A stretch of DNA of 5,141 nucleotides from Limnohabitans sp. (GTDB taxonomy: Bacteria; Pseudomonadota; Gammaproteobacteria; Burkholderiales; Burkholderiaceae_C): positions 1 through 5,141 of the forward strand of contig JALQUL010000311.1 of assembly GCA_023260735.1 (NCBI GenBank), in the 5' to 3' direction. Position numbers and translations under genes: made by a program. Positions 1 through 5,103 of this stretch are shown here, in pieces. The notes beneath the pieces were generated by a model. The model did no database searches, was not told the origin of the DNA, and saw only the letters and a list, made by a program, of their open reading frames with translations. Position 1 is the stretch's first letter, and each line of letters begins with the position of its first letter.

Positions 1-111
1 GGCCCTCTTGTAAGAGCCAGAATCATCTTGATCGTAGATTCTACGAATTGGTTTCTTGTCGCTCTTGTGGAACTTTACCCAGCCTTTGTACTGAGCGTAG
101 TTAAACAAGAG
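1..111 (-). other. possible fragment of an unrelated coding sequence, open off the left edge
   Basis: Read on the minus strand from 111 down to 1, this stretch is open for 37 codons and gives a protein-like composition rich in Tyr, Lys, Arg, Asp and aromatic residues (for example FNYAQYKGWVKF and RRIYDQDDSGSYKRA). Four of six lysine codons are AAG, whereas the rest of the window prefers AAA. It occupies just the part of the plus-strand dehydratase frame that lacks family homology. I do not recognise the protein. An open run of this length is not rare by chance, so the call rests on composition and on the coincidence with the homology break. Confidence 0.25.
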
Positions 112-519
112 ACTGGTGCGGCTTCTTACCTTGATGCCAAACAAAAGGGTTATCGTTCAGAGCTAAGCGCCATTACCAGTATTGCCAGTTCTTTAGGTGC
201 CAAACAAGTGTGTCAACAGGCTTTTGATTATTTAAGTCAACGCACTATTTACAACTTGGTGGTAACAGATCAGCAAGCAGTTAATGCCTGCGTGCAATTT
301 TTAGATGATCACCGTCTGGTAGTTGAGCCTGCTTGTGGTGCTGCATTAGCAGGTGTTTATGATGGCCTTATTGTTGCGCCCACCTCCTTATTGCCGCCTT
401 CGGAGTCAGCTAGCCACAATACAGACGAGTCAAGTTATAAAAACGTGCTAGTGATTGTTTGTGGTGGTGTTACTGCTACCGTACAACAACTACTCAGCTG
501 GCAACAACAAGCGCTTTAA
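1..519 (+). CDS. L-serine/L-threonine dehydratase, PLP-dependent (C-terminal part, 5' end missing or replaced)
   Basis: This is the C-terminal half of a fold-type II PLP enzyme of the serine/threonine dehydratase (SDS) family, which deaminates L-serine or L-threonine to pyruvate or 2-oxobutyrate in the cytosol. From about position 109 the reading matches the family well: ETGAAS, the helix ITSIASSLGAK, VVTDQQAV, VEPACGAALAGVY and the closing VIVCGG segment. The family is usually about 320 residues; only about 137 are recognisable here. The PLP-lysine region and the phosphate-binding glycine loop are absent. The frame stays open to position 1, but residues encoded before about 109 do not resemble the family, and one residue normally lying between ET and GA is missing exactly where homology begins. 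No convincing start codon exists in frame. It is either cut by a contig edge and chimeric, or a true truncated pseudogene. The family call is firm; serine versus threonine preference is not decidable. Confidence 0.8.
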   Translation, partial: GPLVRARIILIVDSTNWFLVALVELYPAFVLSVVKQETGAASYLDAKQKGYRSELSAITSIASSLGAKQVCQQAFDYLSQRTIYNLVVTDQQAVNACVQFLDDHRLVVEPACGAALAGVYDGLIVAPTSLLPPSESASHNTDESSYKNVLVIVCGGVTATVQQLLSWQQQAL

Positions 520-527
520 AATACTAA

Positions 528-554
528 CCCTTTTACCTTCATAAGGTGAAAGGG
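528..554. terminator. bidirectional hairpin between convergent genes
   Basis: A 12-bp stem (528-539 with 543-554, one G-T wobble) closes on a CAT loop, nine bases after the dehydratase stop and 48 bases beyond the stop of the convergent minus-strand gene. There is no clean T run on the plus side. On the minus side the stem is followed by TTAGTATTTT, a weak U-tract. Position between convergent genes and stem strength suggest a shared transcription terminator. Confidence 0.6.
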
Positions 555-601
555 TGAGTGTGAATAGATTGATCAATTAACAAATTAGCAAAGTTTCATT
601 T

Positions 602-1270
602 TTACATGCATAAAACATTTCTTCTTGGAAAAAATCCAATCAACATTTTTTGAACTACCTTATTACCTAGTACTCCTTCTACTCCAGACATTAACAAAGT
701 AGCTCCTAAAATGCCTTGCAATCTACCTGTCTGAAAATTAAAGGCATGCTTGCCAAGTACAAATTTAACATTGTAGGTATTGGTGACAAACTCCCCCATC
801 ATAGGTAAAAAGTCTTGCTCTTGGCCTAGCTCTGGAAATCGGGCCACACATTCATTTTGTAAATAACAAATATGTGAGCCTGTATCAAAAAACATTTTGT
901 ATTTCACACCTGCAACTTTGACTTTTATAATAGGAATACTCATAAAGTCTTCAAGTGCGTGTTGTTCGCCAAACATACAAAGTGGTTTAATTGAAACCAC
1001 CATCTTGGCATGCAGTAGGTCAAATAAAATATCAAAATTTTCAAGAATATCCATACCAATTAAGCCGCAACATTGAGCGCCTGTAATTTTAGAAAGTATG
1101 GTGGCAGTGATTCCTAAATGGGTATTAGGTATTTCAAACCTTTCTTTTTCGATCACAATACTTTTAAAATCGCCAAAACTAAGAGGCGAGCCAGTGTCTA
1201 TTAGCCATAATTGATTATTAATTTTTGCATAGAGGTGATCAGATTCGTAGCTAAGCGGAAATTCAGTCAT
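602..1270 (-). CDS. two-lobed retropepsin-like aspartic protease family protein (uncharacterised)
   Basis: The protein has two copies of the aspartic-protease signature (numbering from the upstream GTG at 1288). Lobe 1 has LIDTGS (Asp31) followed by GLIGMDIL (75-82). Lobe 2 has FFDTGS (Asp135) followed by GVLGNKVV (205-212). A DTG plus a later hydrophobic-hydrophobic-Gly loop is the retropepsin/pepsin pattern, so two half-sites in one chain could build one complete active site. At about 222 residues it is far shorter than pepsins (~325 or more) and about twice a retroviral protease monomer. I see no signal peptide or membrane segment, so it is probably cytosolic. I chose ATG at 1270, preceded by a weak GGGA at suitable spacing; the in-frame GTG at 1288 would add six residues and has no ribosome site. 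It is a single-gene unit, divergent from arsC. Substrate is unknown, and proteolytic activity is inferred, not shown; it could also be a non-proteolytic relative. Confidence 0.75.
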   Translation of the reverse strand: MTEFPLSYESDHLYAKINNQLWLIDTGSPLSFGDFKSIVIEKERFEIPNTHLGITATILSKITGAQCCGLIGMDILENFDILFDLLHAKMVVSIKPLCMFGEQHALEDFMSIPIIKVKVAGVKYKMFFDTGSHICYLQNECVARFPELGQEQDFLPMMGEFVTNTYNVKFVLGKHAFNFQTGRLQGILGATLLMSGVEGVLGNKVVQKMLIGFFPRRNVLCM

Positions 1271-1404
1271 TTTTTCCCAATTCTTCACCAGGCAATATTT
1301 AACAGCGGTAATTCGTAGTGATAGGTAGTAAAACTGATGAACATACAGACATAGTGTAAATTGAAATTTCTTATTAAGTAGATTTTGAGAATCATAGCTT
1401 TGCT

Positions 1405-1482
1405 ATGGACAAAAAAGCTAACGAAATAGATCATCCAAGCCCGTGCCATGTATGGGTCAAGAGTTTTGCAGACAATTTTTAA
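1405..1482 (+). CDS. candidate 25-residue micro-ORF (doubtful)
   Basis: An ATG at 1405 opens a frame of 25 codons ending in TAA at 1480-1482, with a mixed and protein-like composition (starts MDKKANEIDHPSPC, ends VKSFADNF). The frame is open for nine further codons upstream of the ATG. No Shine-Dalgarno sequence precedes it, and the start lies in the 1393-1407 inverted repeat. The -35 and part of the spacer of the likely arsC promoter overlap its 3' end. It could be a remnant of a decayed gene, a real small protein, or chance. Confidence 0.15.
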   Translation: MDKKANEIDHPSPCHVWVKSFADNF

Positions 1483-1494
1483 TTATTAGATAAT
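1466..1494 (+). promoter_or_regulatory. probable sigma70 promoter of arsC
   Basis: TTGCAG (1466-1471) and GATAAT (1489-1494) are separated by exactly 17 bases. The -10 matches the consensus at 5 of 6 positions and the -35 at 3 of 6. Transcription would start near 1501, giving an arsC leader of roughly 77 bases. No ArsR operator is recognisable. Confidence 0.45.
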
Positions 1495-1577
1495 ACGGAA
1501 ATGTGTATTGCCATTGCTTGCTAGCTCTAACAATTTACAATTTTTAGCTTTCATTTGAATCATTCATTTCTCTAATC

Positions 1578-2012
1578 ATGTCCCATCCTTTAATTACTAT
1601 CTACCACAACCCCAAATGTGGTACCTCGCGCAATACTTTAGCTTTAATACAAAATACTGGCGTAGAGCCAGTAGTGGTTGATTATGTAAAAAATCCCCCC
1701 TCCAAAGCAGAGCTTAAAGATTTAATTAGTCAAATGGGATGTAGTGTTCGCGATGTGTTGCGCGAAAAAGGTACTCCCTTTGCAGAGCTAGACTTGGCCA
1801 ATACCAAATGGACAGACGAGGAGTTGCTTGATTTTATTGGGCAGCACCCCATTTTATTAAACCGGCCTATTGTTAAAACCGAGCTAGGAGCAAAATTGTG
1901 TCGCCCTTCAGAGGCAGTGCTTGATATTTTGCCCTTGCCACAAAAAGCCGCATTTAGTAAAGAAGACGGTGAACAAGTGGTAGATGCCAACGGCAATCGA
2001 GTTAGTCCTTAA
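1578..2012 (+). CDS. arsC: arsenate reductase (glutathione/glutaredoxin type)
   Basis: This 144-residue protein reduces arsenate to arsenite in the cytosol, using glutathione and glutaredoxin, so that arsenite can be exported. It follows the E. coli ArsC pattern almost throughout: ITIYHNPKCGTSRNT at the N terminus, the MGCSVRDVLR segment, LDFIGQHPILLNRPIV, LCRPSEAVLDILP, and a C-terminal AFSKEDGEQVVDA. Catalytic Cys14 and the three oxyanion-binding arginines Arg62, Arg96 and Arg109 are all present; they equal Cys12, Arg60, Arg94 and Arg107 of the E. coli protein with a uniform shift of two. Length is normal for the family. This resemblance to true ArsC, including the SKEDGE tail, argues against the shorter YfgD-like relatives. 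No Shine-Dalgarno sequence precedes ATG 1578. It stands alone, with no arsR, arsB or ACR3 in view, so arsenite export must depend on genes elsewhere. Confidence 0.95.
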   Translation: MSHPLITIYHNPKCGTSRNTLALIQNTGVEPVVVDYVKNPPSKAELKDLISQMGCSVRDVLREKGTPFAELDLANTKWTDEELLDFIGQHPILLNRPIVKTELGAKLCRPSEAVLDILPLPQKAAFSKEDGEQVVDANGNRVSP

Positions 2013-2045
2013 TCAATTAACTCAATTGAAGTGAGCTAATTGATT
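2011..2045. terminator. bidirectional hairpin terminator between arsC and the membrane-protein gene
   Basis: AATCAATTA (2011-2019) pairs perfectly with TAATTGATT (2037-2045). After one A/C mismatch the inner CTCA (2021-2024) pairs with TGAG (2032-2035), leaving a 7-base loop. The stem begins inside the arsC stop codon and ends three bases from the stop of the convergent gene. The flanks are TATTT on one side and AAGGACTAA on the other, so the U-tract is modest. The placement strongly suggests termination from both sides. Confidence 0.65.
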
Positions 2046-2048
2046 TAT

Positions 2049-2885
2049 TTAATGCGCCCATCCATTAATATTGAAGACAAGCCATAACAGCACATACAAA
2101 GTGGCAATTACATACAAGTAAATTTTTGCTTTTGTTTCATTTGTAAAGTGCAATAGAAAAAAGCCTGCAAATGGTATGATTTGTTCTGCATGCACACTTA
2201 AAAAATGGGCGGGCCTTAAGTCTGCACCGGCTAAATGCCAGCCAAGCAAGGGCACACCTATACCTGCTTGGGGTTGTTGTCCGCCCAATAAAAAGCCATT
2301 TATAACGGTTAGTACAAAGGTGAGTAACAAACCTTGCGCCACTGCTAATTCGTATGCAGTAAGCACTTTATTTTGGGTTTGTGTTCGGTAAATTTTCCAT
2401 CCCAACCAACCCTGAGTTGCAGTTAACACCACCGCCATAATGCCCATTAAGGCATACATTGCCATATAAAAAACATTGGTGTTGTTGTAGTGCGAAGCTT
2501 GGCCTAGGGCCGCTTGCCAACTAATATAAAACACCTCAAAACCCGAGCTGAGTATTAAGATTTTAACCATCCATTGAGTTTGCGAATGATTGCGCCACTG
2601 CGTGGGCAACAAAGGTATAAACCAAGCAGTAGTTAAACTCATCACAATAGTCGCTGCCATAAATTTAATGGGCTTTACCCACACTGGCACATCTCTAATA
2701 GTGCGGTCATCAAAAAAATATAATACCAGTGCTATTAACATGAAGCCCGACATCAAAGCGGCGTAATTGCTAAGTGTAGCTTGCCTGCGTTTAAGCTCTT
2801 GCCAATAATAGATAGGGGTCAAGAGGCGGGGGGTCATACTAGCATTTGGGCGAGTTGCCTCGCAGGGTTTTGGACTTGTATTCAT
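2049..2885 (-). CDS. uncharacterised multi-pass inner-membrane protein
   Basis: The 278-residue product is hydrophobic, with about seven predicted membrane segments near residues 40-58, 72-93, 105-126, 137-158, 178-200, 225-248 and 255-275, after a polar N terminus of about 38 residues without a signal peptide. Between the membrane segments lie polar, conserved-looking stretches: DDRTIRDVPVWVKPIKF (59-75), SHYNNTN (131-137), GGQQPQAGIG followed by GWHLAGADLRPAHF (201-228), and VHAEQ (231-235). Histidines 132, 217, 227, 232 and 246, together with Glu117 in segment 3, cluster in or near the membrane and could bind a metal or haem; that is inference only. I do not recognise a named family and assign no function. 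The start at ATG 2885 has no clear ribosome site; Met17 (2837) is an alternative that keeps every membrane segment. The gene converges on arsC and diverges from umuD, and appears monocistronic. Confidence 0.8.
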   Translation of the reverse strand: MNTSPKPCEATRPNASMTPRLLTPIYYWQELKRRQATLSNYAALMSGFMLIALVLYFFDDRTIRDVPVWVKPIKFMAATIVMSLTTAWFIPLLPTQWRNHSQTQWMVKILILSSGFEVFYISWQAALGQASHYNNTNVFYMAMYALMGIMAVVLTATQGWLGWKIYRTQTQNKVLTAYELAVAQGLLLTFVLTVINGFLLGGQQPQAGIGVPLLGWHLAGADLRPAHFLSVHAEQIIPFAGFFLLHFTNETKAKIYLYVIATLYVLLWLVFNINGWAH

Positions 2886-3092
2886 AAAATTAGCTTGAAG
2901 TTAGTGGTTGCTATTAATCCACTGATTAGCATTATGCCCGATAGCCATATGAGTACGATCTTGTAAGGTCTATTAGAGGTTTTTAGAGGTATGCATGAGT
3001 GAACAATTACGTGTTATAAATTTGTTGTAGTGACAATGCTAGTTTTTAGCAAATACTTGATGTTTTGATTTTGTTCAGTTAATATACTGTAT
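2886..3092. other. divergent regulatory region between the membrane-protein gene and umuD
   Basis: About 200 bases, AT-rich, without a supportable gene. It contains two TTAGAGGT direct repeats at 2973-2980 and 2983-2990 (10-base period), a short inverted repeat TGCTA-GTTTT-TAGCA at 3037-3051, an imperfect stem AGTGG/CCACT at 2903-2923, and the umuD promoter with its LexA box at the right end. I could not find a good promoter pointing left to the membrane-protein gene. Confidence 0.5.
3057..3085 (+). promoter_or_regulatory. probable sigma70 promoter of umuDC
   Basis: TTGATG (3057-3062) and TAATAT (3080-3085) lie 17 bases apart, each matching the consensus at 4 of 6. The -10 touches the left edge of the LexA box, so LexA binding would block RNA polymerase. 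The expected transcription start, about seven bases past the -10, falls at 3092-3093, on the A of the umuD ATG. An alternative -10, TATACT at 3083-3088, would need a 20-base spacer. Confidence 0.45.
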
Positions 3093-3104
3093 ATGAATAC
3101 AGTA
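3085..3104. promoter_or_regulatory. LexA operator (SOS box) overlapping the umuD start codon
   Basis: TACTGT (3085-3090), ATATGAAT, then ACAGTA (3099-3104) matches the gammaproteobacterial consensus CTGT-N8-ACAG perfectly, with the extra flanking TA symmetry of strong operators. The umuD ATG is at 3093-3095, inside the N8 core, so codons 1-4 are part of the operator. LexA bound here would repress umuD and umuC until RecA-dependent LexA cleavage after DNA damage. Confidence 0.93.
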
Positions 3105-3578
3105 ATTTTGCCAAGTCACAATTTACAGCAAACCATCGAGCCCCTTTTTTTAGAGGCTGAGCCATTGCCTTTGCCCTTGGCTCAGTCTTCTTTGCCTGCA
3201 GGTTTTCCCTCGCCTGCTACCAACTACCTTGAAGCTCACCTTGACCTTAACGAATACCTCATAGGCCACTATAAGGCAGCCACTTTTTTGTTCTCTGTAA
3301 AAGGAGACTCTATGCAAGAGGCGGGCATACTCAATAACGATAAAGTAATCGTTAATCGTGCTTTGCCACCGCAGCATGGCCACATCGTAGTGGCTGTGCT
3401 TAACCAAGAGTTCACTCTTAAAATTTTGTATCAAAAAAATGGTCGCCTAGAGCTTCATCCTGCCAATAAAAGGTTCCAACCCATTATAATCCACAAAGTC
3501 CTAGAACTTCAAATTTGGGGTGTGGTCACAGGCGTGGTTAGACGTTGTCAATATCCTTTAACCACCACAGCAATGTAA
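3093..3578 (+). CDS. umuD: DNA polymerase V accessory subunit UmuD (self-cleaving)
   Basis: UmuD is an S24/LexA-type serine peptidase. After SOS induction, RecA filaments trigger its self-cleavage to UmuD', which dimerises and joins UmuC as Pol V. The cleavage site is Ala36-Gly37, in the context PAGFPSPATNY that matches E. coli CGFPSPAADY. The catalytic pair is Ser73 in GDSM and Lys110 in EFTLK; their 37-residue spacing equals that of E. coli Ser60 and Lys97. The protein has 161 residues against 139 in E. coli. The surplus is a Leu/Pro-rich insertion of about 12 residues (near 21-34) before the cleavage site and a tail of about nine residues. ATG 3093 is the first possible start after an in-frame TGA at 3066 and lies in the LexA box without a ribosome site. 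No other ATG occurs before the catalytic GDSM; TTG at codon 6 is a poor alternative. umuC follows after 16 bases. Confidence 0.95.
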   Translation: MNTVILPSHNLQQTIEPLFLEAEPLPLPLAQSSLPAGFPSPATNYLEAHLDLNEYLIGHYKAATFLFSVKGDSMQEAGILNNDKVIVNRALPPQHGHIVVAVLNQEFTLKILYQKNGRLELHPANKRFQPIIIHKVLELQIWGVVTGVVRRCQYPLTTTAM

Positions 3579-3583
3579 ACTTT

Positions 3584-3588
3584 AAAGG
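3584..3588 (+). promoter_or_regulatory. ribosome binding site fixing the extended start of umuC
   Basis: AAAGG lies six bases before ATG 3595, in the short gap after the umuD stop. It is the clearest Shine-Dalgarno sequence in the window. It supports translation from the upstream ATG, and so supports the long N-terminal extension of UmuC. Confidence 0.65.
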
Positions 3589-3594
3589 TTTTAT

Positions 3595-5103
3595 ATGGCA
3601 TCTCTACCTCCCTCCACGCCACCAACTACCACTTCGGTCAAACTTAGCCCTCAGCCCAAGCCAAAAGCTCAAGACAAAGCTCCATCCAAGGCTAAACCAG
3701 CAACCAAGTCCACCGCCAAAGCTCCAGAACCAACTAATACAAGTCCCCCCGACTATTGGCCAACGGTAGCTCCAGTCTCCAGCCGTGCACCTAGCGACTC
3801 TTTATTACAACCAGTTCCGCTATTACCCGTATTCGCCTTGGTCGATGTCAATAATTTTTATGTCTCGTGCGAGCGAGTTTTTAAACCTAGTTTACAAAAC
3901 ACCCCAATGGTGGTGTTGTCTAATAACGATGGCTGCGCTGTGGCCAGATCCGCCGAGGTAAAAGCACTTGGCGTTAAAATGGGTCAGCCTTGGTTTCAAA
4001 TGCAAAAATTAGCCAAAGAGCATGGCATAGTGGCTTATTCTAGCAATTACGCTTTATATGGTGATATGTCAGAGCGTGTGGTAAATGTGTTAACTGACTA
4101 CACCCCCGACCTAGAGGTCTATAGCATTGATGAAAGTTTCCTTAGAATTGAAACCACCATGCACCTCTGGAACGGTGCTACTCCTATGGGGCATCATGTT
4201 AAAGAACAAGTCATGCGTCATACTGGTTTGCCAGTTTGTGTGGGTTTGGGTCATAGCAAAACCATGGCTAAATTAGCCAACCATATTGCTAAAAAAAATC
4301 CACAATTTAATGGTGTTTGTAATTTAGCTCATATAACGCAAGAGCAACGTGACACCTGGTATCAATCGGTAGCTGTCTCTGAAGTTTGGGGCGTGGGTCG
4401 ACAAATTAGTGCCCAATTACACGATATAGGCATTCACACCGTTTACGATTTAGCGAGTGCCCCAATTAAAAAAATCCGTAGTCAATTTGGCGTAGTACTA
4501 GAGCGCATCGTGAAAGAGTTGCAAGGGCAATCGTGTTTAGCCTTAGAAGACCTGCCTCCCACTAAACAACAAATCATGTCTTCTTTGTCTTTTGGTCGTC
4601 CTGTTACTGAACTCTCCGAGCTCAAAGAGGCGGTGGCTTGGCATATTCATTCGGCATCTGCCAAATTGCGTGCACAAGGCTCTTTTGCTGGCGCAATTTA
4701 TGTGTTTTTGCAAACCAATCGCTATAAACCCAATCAATCTCAATACCATCCGTGTTTAGCCACTGCTTTATTAGAACCCACACAAGACACTTTACAACTA
4801 ACCCAGCAAGCCATAGCCAGCCTAGAAAAAATATTTAAACCCAATTATTGTTATAAAAAAACAGGTATTGTGTTACTTGATTTGCAAAATAAAGCACATC
4901 AGCAGACGAGTTTTTTGGATGATGGAGCTGCCCAGCAACAATCCGAAAAAGCCATGGTGTTAATGGATCAAATCAATCAAAAATTTGGTAAAAATACACT
5001 AAGAAGCGCCGCTACGGGTATTCGCCCTGGCTGGAAAACCAAATCCGAAAATAAGTCTCCTAATTACACTACCTCTTGGAAAGAGCTACCAGAAGTTAAA
5101 TAA
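3595..5103 (+). CDS. umuC: DNA polymerase V catalytic subunit UmuC with an N-terminal low-complexity extension
   Basis: UmuC is a Y-family DNA polymerase that copies past DNA lesions and is error-prone. It acts with UmuD'2, RecA and the beta clamp. The conserved body starts at residue 79 (VFALVDVNNFYVSCE), exactly where E. coli UmuC begins. Metal-binding Asp84, Asp179 and Glu180 (YSIDES) and the steric-gate Tyr89 are present. So are LSNNDGC, ALGVKMGQPWF, the helix-hairpin-helix at 263-287 (EVWGVGRQI), the PTKQQIMSSLSFG little-finger entry, and the C-terminal SPNYTT motif. The clamp-binding site aligned with E. coli QLNLF is QTSFL (437-441). Residues 1-78 are extra: rich in Pro, Ala, Lys, Thr and Ser, lysine-rich in 16-42, and probably disordered. 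No ATG, GTG or well-placed TTG lies at the usual start, and AAAGG precedes ATG 3595, so the extension appears genuine. Total length is 502 residues against 422 in E. coli. It is cotranscribed with umuD under LexA. Nothing is recognisable in the 38 bases after the stop. Confidence 0.96.
   Translation: MASLPPSTPPTTTSVKLSPQPKPKAQDKAPSKAKPATKSTAKAPEPTNTSPPDYWPTVAPVSSRAPSDSLLQPVPLLPVFALVDVNNFYVSCERVFKPSLQNTPMVVLSNNDGCAVARSAEVKALGVKMGQPWFQMQKLAKEHGIVAYSSNYALYGDMSERVVNVLTDYTPDLEVYSIDESFLRIETTMHLWNGATPMGHHVKEQVMRHTGLPVCVGLGHSKTMAKLANHIAKKNPQFNGVCNLAHITQEQRDTWYQSVAVSEVWGVGRQISAQLHDIGIHTVYDLASAPIKKIRSQFGVVLERIVKELQGQSCLALEDLPPTKQQIMSSLSFGRPVTELSELKEAVAWHIHSASAKLRAQGSFAGAIYVFLQTNRYKPNQSQYHPCLATALLEPTQDTLQLTQQAIASLEKIFKPNYCYKKTGIVLLDLQNKAHQQTSFLDDGAAQQQSEKAMVLMDQINQKFGKNTLRSAATGIRPGWKTKSENKSPNYTTSWKELPEVK

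Larger units (their letters stand above)
1271..1577. other. divergent intergenic region upstream of the protease-like gene and arsC
   Basis: This AT-rich stretch of about 300 bases contains a perfect 6-bp inverted repeat, CATAGC-TTT-GCTATG, at 1393-1407 with no adjoining T run. It also holds a candidate micro-ORF at 1405-1482 and a sigma70-like promoter for arsC at 1466-1494. I found no convincing promoter reading leftward into the protease-like gene, and no tRNA, riboswitch or operator that I can name. Confidence 0.5.

Noticed and set aside
1393..1407. CATAGC-TTT-GCTATG inverted repeat as a terminator
   Set aside because: No T run follows on either strand and it is far from any gene end; at most a small operator or chance palindrome.
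1730..1996. 88-codon minus-strand open frame inside arsC
   Set aside because: It lies entirely opposite a well-conserved arsC and its translation (Ser/Cys-rich) resembles no protein; it is a shadow of arsC codon use.
2176..2391. 71-codon plus-strand open frame opposite the membrane-protein gene
   Set aside because: Antisense shadow; the minus-strand reading gives coherent membrane segments.
2781..2966. 61-codon plus-strand open frame across the start of the membrane-protein gene
   Set aside because: Mostly antisense to coding sequence. The part beyond 2886 reads as a hydrophobic tail but has no start signal or recognisable homology.
3037..3051. TGCTA-GTTTT-TAGCA as a second regulator site or terminator
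   Set aside because: Only five base pairs, AT-rich, with no U-tract and no gene ending nearby.
3150..3434. 94-codon minus-strand open frame inside umuD
   Set aside because: Opposite conserved UmuD catalytic motifs; no supporting signal.
3545..3769. 74-codon plus-strand frame overlapping the umuD end and umuC start
   Set aside because: Alternative frame of the low-complexity region. It lacks a ribosome site, and the umuC frame continues unbroken into the polymerase.
4543..4749. 68-codon minus-strand open frame inside umuC
   Set aside because: Antisense to conserved UmuC little-finger sequence.
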